A stretch of DNA of 64,000 bases from Phoronis australis (Eukaryota > Phoronida > Phoronidae): assembly GCA_002633005.1 (NCBI GenBank), contig NMRA01000007.1:2024351-2088350 (forward strand). Direction: 5' to 3'. Shown one piece after another: positions 11,443-42,530 of the stretch. Within the stretch, counting starts at the first letter, position 1. Every line of letters starts with the position of its first letter. The position numbers were made by a program, and so were the translations under genes. The notes under the pieces are model-generated. The model did not search any database. It saw only the letters and a list, made by a program, of their open reading frames with translations, and had not been told where the DNA came from.

Positions 11443-14094
11443 TCATGAAGTGAACAAGTCTCTGCTGACTATGTGATTTATTGTAACTTCCTTTAAGATT
11501 ATTCCCAGCGTTAAGATGGTGCTTGATGCCCACCGCAACAGTTCCTATGTTATTATTTTCTACAGACAAACAGTTTGACCTTTTTAAGGGTTAGCTTTCA
11601 ATTTATGTTCCATGCTCACAAGACTAAGCTGATGTCTTGTTTGAGTTGTCCATGATGTCCTGTCAGGATGCCCTGCCGAAAGTAGGTGTTATGAGATATT
11701 GAAATGTGGTTGATATTGTTTTTTTTGGAAGCATAATCTTACTATACATAAGGTTTATGTATAGGCGTACTTGAATAATTGTCTTTGGTTTCACTGTTGT
11801 CTTCAGCAAGCCCCTTTTTGTCACTAAGCTGTTGTGACAGTCATGGTTTTTTGTCCATTGTATGTCTACCCGAATGTTAATTTTGTACAGTTCGTTCTAC
11901 ATTTTGGACACAAGTGACTGTGCTTAACCAAGTTTCATAGTATATTTGAATTTCAGTGGCATGTTCCTGTTCTCATATGTACAACATGTTTATGTTTTCG
12001 GTTCGTGCTTCTGAAGTATGTTGATCTGTATAAAATTTGAAATTTTAAAAGAGCTGTTAGGATGTAATAACAAATTTTAGTTACAAAATCACAGTTGGTA
12101 GCATCTTATTGCCAAAACCTTAGACTTTTCGGTTGTCAGTCCAGCTCACTCACCACTAGACCACAGAGGCATCTAGGGGTGAGAATCGTGGACTGACAAC
12201 CAGAAAGTTTACAATTCAAATTGTGGCCACTGTGGTAGTCTTCTTCTTCATTCTCATTGATGTCACCACCTTCATAATCAGTTTCTCCTAGTATTGCTTT
12301 GTGATTCCTAGACCGTTAACAAGGATATATGCGTGCTCCTAACAGTGTCAAGGTAAAGCAGGAACTAAACAGTAATGCCGTTATAACGTAACTAAGCTCT
12401 AGTTGTATACTTTTCATGAATAATTTGTAAGTCTGGAGATAAGGTATGCTGCAAGTGGGCGACTTTTATGGTAATGTCTCGAATGTTATTCCCGAGCACC
12501 ACGTTATGGTAGGTACTGCATGGATACTGGTCAATGATTCGTTTATATCAGTGGCAATTTGATGTCCAAATCATCAGATTTTAGCGATTAGGAAGCAAAT
12601 TCCTCTTTGAGATATGGCACTGTAGACATCATCATCGTCAGTAGTCTTTTATTCTAACCATCCGTCGTCAACTTGCCATATTCCCTTGTCAACTTTTGCC
12701 AAGTTTCTCTCCTCAAGAATGGGTTTAGTTTGTCTTCTTCTAATGAACTATGTAACTTTAAATGTTTTTGTACTTTTGTAACTAATTAAATTGTATTGAC
12801 TCTGTTGGTATTTTTGCACACAGGTGCATGGCTGATTTGGGGAAAACATGTTGTCAACTTTACTTCAATTCACATTACCTCATAATGGCAGGCATCTTGT
12901 TGTTTTTAGCTATTAGCAATCAGAGGACTGAGTTATCAGTGGTCATGAAATGAATAATAAAAGACAATACATCATGATTTTGCCCCCTAATGCCATTGTA
13001 ATGTTGTTTGTATGTGCTTTTGTATTGCAAGTTGTCTTCTGAAACATTTTTGGTAAATATTGTACAATAGGAATACTTTCATTGTGTGCCTGATCAAATT
13101 GTTACTGCAACTGTTTCTGATCACGTTGATAAAGTGTACGACGTAGGTTTTATGGACTGAGGTCAAAATGCTTGTTTGATATTTTTACATATCTGATAAT
13201 CTTAAGTGGTGTATTTTGTGCCAATGGAGATTTGTTCCACGTTTGTCCATTGGGGTTGGAGTGTTTGAACAAGAGAGCATTATACAAGTAAACATGCTGT
13301 GCAGTCATGTTTTATATCATTCATAGTGGTAAACATCTTCAATTTAGGTATTAAAGTAATTGCTAAAACTGACATTCTTTAAATTTTAAAAACTTCCTGC
13401 GAATGATCAAATTTCATGAAATGTTTTGTGACTGTGGTAAAGGGTACAAACCATGCTATTAAAAATGGATTTTTTTGCAAGAGAAATTTAACAAAATGAA
13501 GTTCAGCTATCCAACACATTGTTTCTCAGGCTGAATTTATTACCATAATAACCACTGGTCGAGTTGTTTGCTGTGCTGCCCATATTGTGTCATAACATAT
13601 GATAAACTAGTAATGTTTAACAAAAATTCATGAAAATGACTGTCAAATGATAGTGTTACTTCAAGCTTCCAAAAATTGCAGGATATTATGCATTGTCCTA
13701 CAGGAAGATAAAAACAAGTCTCAGTGAGTTAAAGATGGCTGGTTTAATGATTTCAAAAGCCGGTGAAGTGAAGATAGCAAATGGCATTGTTTAAATATGT
13801 ACTTAACATAACTGAAATACTGTTGATCAATACATAAAGAACAACATACAGTTCCATCGCTTCGTTTGCACAACTGTACCCATCACCAAAGATTACGGTT
13901 TTACGGGGAACCGACTTTGTAGGCTGATGGTAACTGCAAGGTGACATAATAACATTCCCTCTTCCATCTAAAAATAGAAAGGTCCCAGTCCAAGATATGG
14001 AAGGATCAAAGGAAGGGTTTCTCCGCCAGTTGGTCCAACTTGTCTCTAAAGTTCAATTCCTCTGAAACCCGCTACAGGTCTGCGTTGACATCCG
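11443..14094. other. Between PIGH and SRP54: probable 3' UTRs and spacer
   Basis: The two genes converge here. I see no further exon. AATAAAA at about 12955 (plus) could be a poly(A) signal for PIGH. The only structured item is the inverted tRNA-like pair at 12122-12235. The rest is unremarkable AT-rich sequence. Confidence 0.4.
12122..12235. repeat. Inverted pair with tRNA-like boxes, possible SINE remnant
   Basis: TTTCGGTTGTCAGTCCA at the left is answered by TGGACTGACAACCAGAAAG at the right, so the region can fold. Read on the minus strand, TGGTCTAGTGGTGAG resembles a pol III A box. On the plus strand, ACAATTCAAATTGTGGCC resembles a T arm with B box. This fits two head-to-head decayed tRNA-derived SINE heads, but the cloverleaf is not intact. 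Confidence 0.35.
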
Positions 14095-22456
<8,362 letters not shown>

Positions 22457-22798
22457 TCACTGAAAGTTTTAAAGTAGCTACAGGTGTGCAAACTCCTCAA
22501 AGAGGGCCGACGTTACGCCTAAACCTCTAACGTCTGCCACTGGCACTTGGCCCGACAGCGTTTACTTTCACAAAATCCACGTCTCACGATTCCAAGTCCA
22601 AGACGACCATCTGTTGACAAAAAATGGGTTATTCTTCGACTCAACAATCAAATATCTACACGCATAGTGCTGAAAAATTGGTATTTAACATATGCAAAGT
22701 CTCTTAGATATGTGTAGGCACTCAGTTAGAAGAAATCGAAGAAAATTTTAGACAAGCTCAAGAAACTGTGCAACACGACTTCAACTTCCGCTTTCAAG

Positions 22799-22808
22799 TC
22801 TCGCGAGA
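22799..22808. promoter_or_regulatory. TCTCGCGAGA palindromic promoter element
   Basis: A perfect TCTCGCGAGA lies about 350 bp upstream of the SRP54 start codon. This exact palindrome is a known core-promoter motif of TATA-less housekeeping genes in vertebrates. Its position suggests use by SRP54 or a divergent transcript. Related TTCGCGAGAG motifs cluster at 63770-63870. Confidence 0.55.
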
Positions 22809-22837
22809 AAATACGTGATCAGAGTACTGCATTAAAG

Positions 22838-22896
22838 GCTCGCTGGTTCCCTGCTTGTTCGTTAGGTAGTGGTGTTCACGCAGGGAACCAGCGAGC
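22838..22896. repeat. Perfect 17 bp inverted repeat (hairpin)
   Basis: GCTCGCTGGTTCCCTGC at 22838-22854 is answered by its exact reverse complement at 22880-22896, with a 25-base spacer. It sits between the TCTCGCGAGA element and the left end of the TIR element. It may be the footprint of a mobile element or a cruciform in the promoter region. Confidence 0.8.
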
Positions 22897-22916
22897 GTTA
22901 GAGGTTCTCTGGCGTC

Positions 22917-23977
22917 GGTTGTGAAACAGTCCCAAATAGGGACTCAACTAAGGTCCCTAAGTCTTTTTGCGTATTTGTGTCTGTATGGACTCACAGATGC
23001 AATATTTTTGTATCATTCATCTTCATTATGAGCTCCTCTTTGATTAAAGACATTTTCTAGTAATATAAATAATAAATAAAAACTGAGCCCAGAGTAAGTA
23101 GGGAGTCGGTCCTTAAATTGGGGATGTGGAAAAGATCCCTACTTATTTTCGATAGTTCACTCTCGATTTGTATCAAAAACAAAAGTTAACTCAGTAGTCC
23201 TAATGAAACTAAATTGACAATACAAGAAAGGGAAATCGATGTTTTCATAAGTCAAAAAATACGCAGTAGCTTTAGGGAACTTCAGGAGTTGCAGTGGTGG
23301 ATCTAGGATATCATAAGGGGGGGCAACACTTTGTCTGTAAACAAAATGCGAAAATCACGACTGTAGATGCGCATAGCAAGCATTTTCTTTGATTCCTGGA
23401 GTATTATCCAAGAAAACAGAAGAAAAAAAAGCCGGAGAACGTGTCAAACTGGAAATTAAAACTACAATTACCAGACTCGAACTCACGACCCACCTTATAG
23501 AGCGCACGTGCTTTTCCACTGCACCACCACGATTTCACTTGAAATTTGATACCAAGAGACCTACTTTTTATGGTCCACAGCGTTTGCGCGTGAAACCTGC
23601 TTCTTTTTGTTGTATTTAAATAGTCTTCAATTGCCCAAAAAAACTAAATCTGTTTTGTGTTAGCATTAACGATGCGACTGCTTCGGAAATCGTCTTAAGC
23701 TTAAGGTTTGACAAAAAGAGAATTATGAGTTTCTAAGTGATTCACTAAGGCTTCGATTAAAATTCACATCTTACCAGCAGCTTCTGTTTTTTTCATCGTC
23801 AGTCAGATTCCGTTTTCTTTAAAAAAATGAGTGCCCAGCGCCAACCCCCCACCCCCTCCCCCCNTCCCTACGCTCTTGCTATTTTATTTTTGCGGCACTC
23901 AAGGGGGGGCGGGCCCCCTGCCCCCCCCCCTAAATCCGACTATGAGTTGAGTCCCTATTTGGGACTGTCATGCAACC
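22917..23977. mobile_element. ~1.06 kb element with terminal inverted repeats
   Basis: The ends carry a perfect 24 bp inverted repeat, 22926-22949 against 23945-23968 (core CAGTCCCAAATAGGGACTC). With four mismatches it extends outward to GGTTG at 22917 and 23977. Inside are sub-terminal variants of the same words (AGTAGGGAGTC, GATCCCTACTT), a tRNA-like segment, C-rich runs and one N at 23864. No transposase frame is present, so it is a non-autonomous DNA transposon. A clear target-site duplication was not seen, so the family is undecided. Confidence 0.75.
23465..23535 (-). repeat. tRNA-like segment, probable SINE head or tRNA pseudogene
   Basis: On the minus strand TGGTGCAGTGGAAAAGCAC fits a tRNA D-arm with A box, CGCTCTATAAGG sits where the anticodon arm should be, and GTGAGTTCGAGTCTGG fits the T arm with B box. 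The acceptor stem is not convincing. It is embedded in the 22917-23977 element, so it is a decayed insertion and not a working tRNA gene. Confidence 0.45.
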
Positions 23978-24354
23978 GGGCACTGTGACCCAACGTAGTC
24001 TCGGCGCACTCATCCAGCCTCTGTCAGCATTAGAGTCTGGTCACTCACTGCAAGGAAGGACGATGTCAAACTGTGTAAATCGGAAAAGCATACTTTAACA
24101 ACAGTTAACTGGCATAAGCGGAGTCGCATAAATTAGTAAAATTCTATGGTCTGTTACACCTTTCGCGGGACAGATTTCCAGCATCGTATGGATGCCGATT
24201 TCCGTGTCAGCCCTCAGAGTCTCACTAGGAAAGCGGTAAACTCAATGAGGCTGATCCATTGTTTGAGTTGACGCACCGCGGGCTTGATTGAAGCAGTGCT
24301 CTCTAACCTTAATTTTTTTACGTGGTATGGATTATCTCAACAAAGACTCATTAG

Positions 24355-24830
24355 GTACCATTCTCCTGGAGCGTAAAAATCAAGAAACTTCCACTATCAC
24401 GATCTAATCTAGAATCACGCTCGATTAAACTTGTCAAGCACGCCTTTTGTGCTGGTACACAATATGTGCTGAGCTTAAGCTGGTTAGAGCTTTACTACAG
24501 TCACACAAAGGAATCAACTTGTAGAAGTTTCTTTGAAAGTCGACCATTTTTTTATTTGGAGCTTTTTGGCGAAAGCGTTTAATAGAAAAAACACCTGTTT
24601 AACGACATTTGTTGAAAGTCGTTTGCAAATAGTATTTTTAGATGTGGGTTAGCGTCAGGCGCGCTGTTTACAACATAATTGCTGGATTACGTGAGCTTCA
24701 GACGAAAGCAGACAATAAGAGAGCTGGACTATGTAAACATTGGTTTGCCACAATGACGGCTCTGTTGCGACTCAGTGGCCATCAGTCAATCGGGATGCTC
24801 ATTCCACTGCGCGGTGTATAACGTAGTCAG
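24355..24830 (+). repeat. Dispersed ~470 bp repeat, family C copy 2
   Basis: Same-orientation partner of 8085-8560, sharing CGATTAAACTTG, CAGTCACACAAAG, GTTTACAACATAATTGCTGGATT and GAGAGCTGGACTATGTAAAC. It lies outside any gene I can identify. The two copies have drifted by substitutions and short indels, so the duplication is old. Confidence 0.75.
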
Positions 24831-26320
24831 TTACAGATCTACGTTTTCAGTAGGGGGGTTAGGATTCGAGTGAATTCGAGGCGATTGCCGAGCGGAAGGA
24901 AGGTCGGGAGGGGGTTTTTAGTAGCTGATTTCGTTTTTCTGGCGAAATTTATTTCAATTTTTATTTTTGATCCTGTCCCGAGAGGGGTTTTGAACCCCCT
25001 GAACCCCCCGGTAGGTCCGCCTCTGGTAGTACAAGTGCTAGGTACCGATAGACATTAGATGAAGATTATTTACAGACTGTTAGAAAAAGGTATATAAACA
25101 ACTTCGTTAGTAAAAAAACTCAGGTGTAATTTAACGTAGAAGATTGAAACTGAAATTTCGGAGAATTATGCACGATATCTTTCAGCAAGAAAATTTATCA
25201 TAGTTGGGTCTTCAATTCTAAAGCAGGTGACTGACTATTAACGAAATCACAGTAACTTTAAATGATATCTGAATTTTGTCGGTCTTGAGTTGCTGATTGC
25301 TCGGATCGGCGCGTTTCCTGACTTCATTAGTTTGAGGATCCCCACACCTACAGACGCTAAAAACTTCACTTGGCTGGATTTTCAGAAGGCTTAATTTGGG
25401 GGTAAGGGGCTGTAACTTTAGAAAATAGTCCCTATCACAACCGTGCTGCTGTTGATTTTCATATCTCAAATGTTAACCTAGAAGGAGCAGTGTGCTTTGC
25501 ATGGCAGGGCAATATTTCGCGAAGATTCAAGTTGCGCGTTAGGGCTTTCGCGAGTGTATTGCGTCCGTCTAGAGAATGGAAACATAGTACGTGCGAAGAA
25601 AAAAATAATAAAAACATCATACCTGTTTCATAGAACACAAATACCGGGCACTGAAGAATGTTCCCCTTCTTAACTGAGGGTGTCGGGGTGTCGGACACTG
25701 GGTACGGTCAATGTGAGGCATACCACCTGGGAAATGAACCATTTAACGGAGAGTGGACTCAAAAAGGGGACCCATTTGTAGGGAGCTTAAATGAAAAAGT
25801 CATCCTTACCCTTCGTGGAGTTTTGTTTAAACAAAAAACAAAATGTTTCACATAGATTCTTGGAAGCTTTGAATTCTTTTCAATTTTTATAGTATCCACA
25901 ATACAGCTTGACATTGCGGCCACGCTGTTAAAGTACTGCGTACTTTTAAAAGCTGAGGCGCCTATAGTCGAACTTTTCCCAAAATTATTGAATTTACTAC
26001 AAACATTGTTTCATTCGTTGAAATTGTTGAAATTGCACAAGAATACTCTACCAGATGTAACAAGAATCAAAGACATGATTTTGCTGAAAGAAATCGTGAA
26101 AGTTGTCATTGTGTGAGAGTGTTATGCGAGCCTGCTTTAAAAATCGCACGATTCTACGAGCCAAATAACTGGGAATATTTCAAAAAAATAAATAGGGTGC
26201 GCTTATTTCCAAAGAATCATTTTCAAGTATGGTTTTATTACTGTTCGCACATTGGCGCATGTGCCTAATTCAGGAAAAATACGGGGCTTCAAACAGCCAA
26301 GAGGCTCATGGGCCCAGGGG
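24831..26320. other. Intergenic, no gene recognised
   Basis: Several open frames occur (for example 25218-25698 on the minus strand) but none shows conserved motifs, splice context or biased codon use. GTAGGTCCGCCTCTGG near 25012 is the end of a family E MITE. Confidence 0.35.
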
Positions 26321-26457
26321 CGGATCCAGGATTTTGAATTAGGGGTTGCCAGGGCAAGATTTTGCCCGTCAAACAAACACCTCCAAACTGGAAAATGGAA
26401 CCTGCGAGAATTTTAAGGGGGGCATGGCCCCATTGCCCCCCCCTAAATCCGCCACTG
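26321..26457. mobile_element. MITE-like element, family E copy
   Basis: It begins GGGCGGATCCAGGATTTTG and ends GGGGGGCA..CCCCCCCTAAATCCGCCACTGG. The termini are inverted versions of GGCGGATCCAGG/GGCGGATTTAGG and enclose G-rich then C-rich runs. A similar element is at 27087-27243, with half-copies near 23299 and 25012. Non-coding. Confidence 0.6.
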
Positions 26458-26667
26458 GAGCCTTAAAATAGGAGCACAGTTTATGGTACATTGTCACAAT
26501 ACCAGTGCTAAGCTCGTTTACACTTGAGTCCAGGGCGAACTGGCATGTCGTTATTGCTCGAGATCGAGGCTTTGCAAGTTGGGTTGTCACGGCGTGTCAT
26601 TTTATTCGCTGGCTATAGTCTCGAAAAAATACTAAACAAACTATCAGTTCTTTGCAAGACCAATGGA

Positions 26668-26710
26668 ACAAGTTGAGAATAATTTTATAGTGGTAATTGG
26701 TCTAAATCAA
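26668..26710 (+). repeat. Dispersed repeat, family D copy 3
   Basis: GGAACAAGTTGAGAATAATTT then TATAGTGGTAATTGGTCTAA aligns with the other family D copies. An upstream CTATCAGTTCTTTGC matches the flanks of the 9533 and 42470 copies. Confidence 0.5.
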
Positions 26711-27086
26711 AATTTTGTTTTTCTGACGGAACGTGGGTTTATAGCCGCTTTAAGTAGGACTCTAGCCAAAAATTTTAAATTTGGCTAACTTCGGAAAATC
26801 ATTTCACAAAAATGGCTGATCGGATTCGTTTGAAATTTTCAGTTACTGTACTCTATGCAATGTTCGTCAAAACGCTCTAGAAATTGTTTTCAAAATATCT
26901 CACTTTTGCATGAAAATTGTTTTCAAAATATCTCACTACTAGAAGTATAACATTGATGATTTTCATGGAAAAAAAATAGAATTATAATAAAACGAAAAAG
27001 AAACTATAATCTAGGAAACTGTAACAGCTTTTTGAAATTTTATTTGGAACAATTAAAAACAAACTTTGGTCATGTTATCGACAGAA

Positions 27087-27243
27087 GCGGATTTAGAGGG
27101 TGGCCAAGGGGGCCATTACTCCCCCTAAAACTCTCCCAGATTCCATTTGGCAATTGGGGGGTGTGAATGTCTGACGGGCAAAATTCTGTCTAATACTCTG
27201 CCCTTCCCCATTCCCCTAACTAAAAACCCTGGATCCGCCTCTG
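27087..27243. mobile_element. MITE-like element, family E copy
   Basis: It starts AAGCGGATTTAGAGGGTGG and ends AACCCTGGATCCGCCTCTG, so the termini are inverted GCGGAT(C/T)(C/T)AG words. Internal G-rich and C-rich runs flank a centre near GGCAATTGGGGGG. Same family as 26321-26457. Confidence 0.6.
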
Positions 27244-27249
27244 ATTGAC

Positions 27250-28850
27250 ACGGTTGTTTCGTTGTCAATGTGACATACCTTCCTTTTTGCTAAACTTTAC
27301 ACGTGACTCACTTAACGTCAGGTTGGTAGTAAGTCAAAAATCAAATTCTAAACGCTTTCTCCTTTCAGATAATATGTACTTTTACTGAGTTAACCACAGT
27401 TTAAATAGATATATAATTACACAGGGTCTTACGAACTGTTTTCCCCTACTCCCCGTGCACTTATTTCGGGACATACGTCGGTGAACGAGTGGTACTCATT
27501 AATGACAAAAAACATTTAAAACATAAATGATAAGTGTCCCTTTGTGGATTCCTGTTGCTAGAAAAGGCGTATTGAACTCCCAGAGTGGCCGCTTTTGTTG
27601 GGAATCAACTCGGAAGAGGCACTGATTTTGCTTTGGGGACAACGTAGTCAACAGAAAACTAAGGCTTCTTAATTTGTAGTGAACCTGGTCGTGAAAGGCA
27701 CCGATGTGAGCGACACGTCCAGCATAATTATGCTACAGGAGATGACCCGGCCAAACGGCAATGCGACGACGTGATGGTTAGCCTTGTACATGGGCGGCGC
27801 AGCACTGAAAATGTGGGGGGGAGGGGCGCTAAAGCCCCCTCAGCCCCCCTGTGGTGCACCGCCTATAGGCCTAGGCCTAGACCATGTGCAGCGTATCACT
27901 GAAAAGTGGGGCTATAGCATCCCCAGCCTCCTATGGGTGCGCTGACCATGTATGATAATACACCTATGTTATTTTTACTATTCAGAATTTGTTGAACTTG
28001 AACGTTCGAAGTTCGGCGGCGCACAAACCGGGGTAATGGGCCTTTTAACGACAATAGTTTATCTTAAATTAGAAACACATCGACATATGTAGCCTATAGC
28101 TGAATTTTCAGACATTTGGTGTGTTATAAAAACTTCCTGAGGCCGGTGTAAACGTGTCAGTGAAGAGGGCCGACTGCTGGGGGGTGCCTAATTTCCAAAG
28201 TTGCCCTCACATCGCAAGTGGCAATTCAGCCTTAGTATAAACATAGACATTTCAGTAGCAAGTACTTGCGGCCATTGAATCCAGTGCCGATATTTATGGC
28301 AGATGCTGCACTCGTAAAAGTCTAAACTTATTGTGGTAACCAAGATCAAAATGTTAGATCTTGTCGAATTTACTTCGCGCACATACACGTTACGTCCTAA
28401 TTTTCACTTAAGAAAACAGAAGCAGACAGTCTCCGTGTAAGTGCTGACTTTGTTACTTATGTCTTCACGGTAGTGTTGCTGTATGCAAGAAGAAAAAATC
28501 GTCCTTATAGCTAACTTAAACACCGAGAAGACGTTGTTCATAAGAATATAGGCTAGTTTCGTTTCGAATCTGTTGTCAAAAAATCCATGGTAGTCCTCCC
28601 GGATCAGTTGCCGATGAACTGGCTTTGGTTGGCGCGTTGTTAAATGCTTATGTTTCAGTAATGTTTCGTGGTGCTCTAAGCAACGCCTGGCACTGTTGAA
28701 ATAACTGCTTCAAAGAATTTTAAATGTTCAACTTATGTATCCTTTTTAGAATTTAACTTTTACAAGATTGCTCTGTTTTGCCTGCTGCAGCCGGTCCCAC
28801 CCGTGTCCCGGCGTGGGTCGATGTTCATCACTGAGCTTGTCACTCCGGTG
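27250..28850. other. Intergenic left of PPP1CB; no gene recognised
   Basis: No exon or RNA gene is recognisable. A short G-rich and C-rich insertion near 27815-27935 (GGGGGGGAGGGGCGC, later AAGTGGGGCTATAGC) looks like another decayed repeat. Confidence 0.35.
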
Positions 28851-28855
28851 TTGTA

Positions 28856-28863
28856 TGACGTCA
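28856..28863. promoter_or_regulatory. CRE (TGACGTCA) at the PPP1CB start
   Basis: A full palindromic TGACGTCA ends 17 bp before the PPP1CB start codon. The start itself lies in AAAATGGCGGAC, which fits the YY1 initiator-type motif. The pair suggests a TATA-less, CREB/ATF-responsive housekeeping promoter. Use in vivo is inference. Confidence 0.5.
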
Positions 28864-28880
28864 TCCGTAGGTTGTTGAAA

Positions 28881-39956
<11,076 letters not shown>

Positions 39957-41097
39957 AACATTTCAGTTCCACTGACCACTGTTACCGAGACTGAACCAGT
40001 TCCATCCCAGTTTTGATGTTTGTTAAAAACATGATACGTGCAGCAATTGTGCTTATATCGCGAAGTGTTGCGAGAAAAGTCCGCCAGCACATATAGTCAG
40101 AACATTAGTTTTGTCAATGGCTGCCTCCAATCTAATGTAGTAGTCATTTGCTGTGACAACTTTGTTTATCTGTAATATCTCTACAGTGCACTTCCTATTA
40201 TTAGCATTGCGTTCTTATATCAGTCCTAGTTTCATAACGGTGCTAGCTCCTTTGCTTATCCCAATTCTTTTGCTTTAGAGCAAATGTTAACAAAGCAATA
40301 TGGTAATTGTGTGGATCAGAACCTTGTACAGATTTGTATGCATTCTATACAACTGCTTTTGTATATATGTTATTTAATTATTGTGTTAGGCTTGTAGTAT
40401 AATTGATTTAATAGGACTAGTTGTAACAAGGGGGAATTTTCACTTTGCTAGACAGTTTTTTTTGAGCTGTTATTGATTGACCGAGTTGCTACGAATAACG
40501 CAGATTATGGTCAATTAATTTTTATTCAAATACGTTGTTAAAAATGAATGGCGCCATTTTACAGCTTTGTTGGGAGCAAGTTTCTCTGGCAACTGCTTTC
40601 TTCGTCGTGGTGCTGGCATTACTGGATTTCCTCATTTGTTTCACCCCGACCATGTTTTGATTCATGCATGAAAAATTTCACTCAATCAGAATGTGAATGA
40701 TGGAGATAAAATTATTGCCCGTCACCAGTTGACTATAAACCAGCCTTCCAGCAAAGAACCCGACTTTTGATTCAGACCACGTTCCATTATGAAATTGAGC
40801 TCTGATTGACCTATCACAAGCTCCGCCCCTTGCCCCCAACAAACAAATTTTACCCGACAATGTGTTGTTTGTTAGGTAAAATGGCGGCTTGGAAACGAAG
40901 GTGTCAAGAATTTTGCGTTCATATTGGTCAGTTAAACCACCACTCAAAATTCTGGCCATAGGTCAACTGAAATAGGTATTTCTGGTCTTAGAAGGAACTC
41001 AGTAAGTTCATTATTGGTAGGGATCAGAGTCTACAAGTGAACTTTTCACAATGCGTTATTCATTGCAATAACAAACAGCTCTTAGCGAGGTCAAAAA
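39957..41097. other. PPP1CB 3' UTR and spacer
   Basis: The 3' UTR probably runs from 39957 to about 40400; I see no perfect AATAAA. Near 40790-40910, TGATTGACCTATCACAAGCTC followed by GCCCC and AAAATGGCGGCTTGG resembles promoter parts. The frame from that ATG closes after 26 codons and no further exon was found. Confidence 0.35.
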
Positions 41098-41180
41098 TCA
41101 AGGAACAAGTTGAAACCACTTTCATAGCAGGAAGTGGTATGAATCAAAAGTTAAGCTTCTCCACGGAACATGGGTTGATA
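41098..41180 (+). repeat. Dispersed repeat, family D copy 4
   Basis: GGAACAAGTTGAAACCACTTT then CATAGCAGGAAGTGGTATGA aligns with the other family D copies and continues into CCACGGAACATGGGTTGATAA, which partly matches TGACGGAACGTGGGTTTATA near 26725. The repeat therefore extends past the core. Confidence 0.6.
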
Positions 41181-42469
41181 ACCACCTTGATTGTAATCAG
41201 CTTGGCAGAAGTTGATCATGTTTTGAATTTTTTTTGGAGTTTTCAAATTTGGCAGTAAAATTTAATTGCTTCATTTTGATAATTTTACATTTTCACTTGT
41301 TGCTAGTTGATTTTGTTAAGACTGTGTGGTCATTTTCCGAGTGCCATAATGCTAAACAAGCATGAACCATAGCCAAGGGCAGTTAGCAACTTAAAGAATT
41401 TGTTCACTTCAGGAAGCAGGCCTTGTTACATGGTATTTTGCAATGCATTTTGTCAGACAGAGTGGAAGATGCTTTGATTACACTCAAGTTTTTATTACTA
41501 CAGTGAAACTTCTGTTAAATGGTAAAACCTTAGTAGGTTAGGACACAATATAGGAAAAAAGTGAAATTTCACTTCCTAATTTTTTGTGAAAGATGTCTAG
41601 CAAAAAATAATTTTTGTCAGAGATTGGTGAGATTTTGTTGTAGTTTGTATTGTCGGAAGCCATCATAAAGTAAATTTTCGTTTAGCGTAAAACTATGCTG
41701 AAGACACTGCTGATCTGGTGTTGTAACTGAATTCTTGTCATCAGTGGAATTCATATTTAAGTCTGGCTTAAATTAGTGTCACTAGAATAAGTAGTTACTA
41801 GGATTACTTGCTACACACTGTTTGCTACTAGTTCTAACTATTGCTAGTGCATGGTTGACAGTGATCTTCACCTTTGTATAATCTAGAATTAGTTTTTGTA
41901 CTAAGTTTTCAGCAACATATGACCGGTCTACTTGCGTTAAGGTTGTGAACTTTTGACTCATTTATGATATTGGGTAAACAACTAAAGGGATTTTTATGAA
42001 CTTCTTGGACACAAGCCTTTCGAAGCACCCCACTCGTTAATAGAACTTAACCATGTCTAACACTTGTCCATGTACATCATACTAAAAGTCATTGATTTGA
42101 TTAAAACTCCTTTAATAACTAAAGGTTCTTGTTTTCTTCATCTATCCATGCAACAGTTTCTCCCAGTGTTTTATGGTGATTAGGAAATGAGACGAATATT
42201 TTAAAACAATTTAATTTTGTTAAAACATGTAAAATACAAGAACAGCAGACCCCCAACTTTTGACTTAGGCAACTTACTGTAATGAGATACGAGTCTCAAA
42301 TAGTCACTTAGTCAACTTGGAGGTGATTTTGAGGCTTCAAAAGAACTGACGGTTGAGATCTGGCTTAAGTTGCCTTGTTGTGGCATGTCATTTTATGCAC
42401 AGAGCATGCTCTCCAAAAATAATGACCTGTCAGTTCTTTACATATCCAGGAATCATTTCTCATCTCAGT

Positions 42470-42530
42470 AAGGAACAAGTTGAAACCAATTTCACAGCAG
42501 TAAGTGGTCTAAATCCAAAATTGCTTCTTA
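42470..42530 (+). repeat. Dispersed repeat, family D copy 5
   Basis: GGAACAAGTTGAAACCAATTT then CACAGCAGTAAGTGGTCTAA, preceded by GGCATGTCATTTTATGCAC and CTGTCAGTTCTTTAC. The preceding words match the flanks of the copies at 9533 and 26668, so the full family unit is at least 150 bp. Confidence 0.6.

Noticed and set aside
23389-23619. 76-codon plus-strand open frame
   Set aside because: It is antisense to a tRNA-like segment inside a non-autonomous transposon.
40881-40961. ATGGCGGCTTGGAAACG start after promoter-like GC box
   Set aside because: The frame stops after 26 codons and no downstream exon could be linked.
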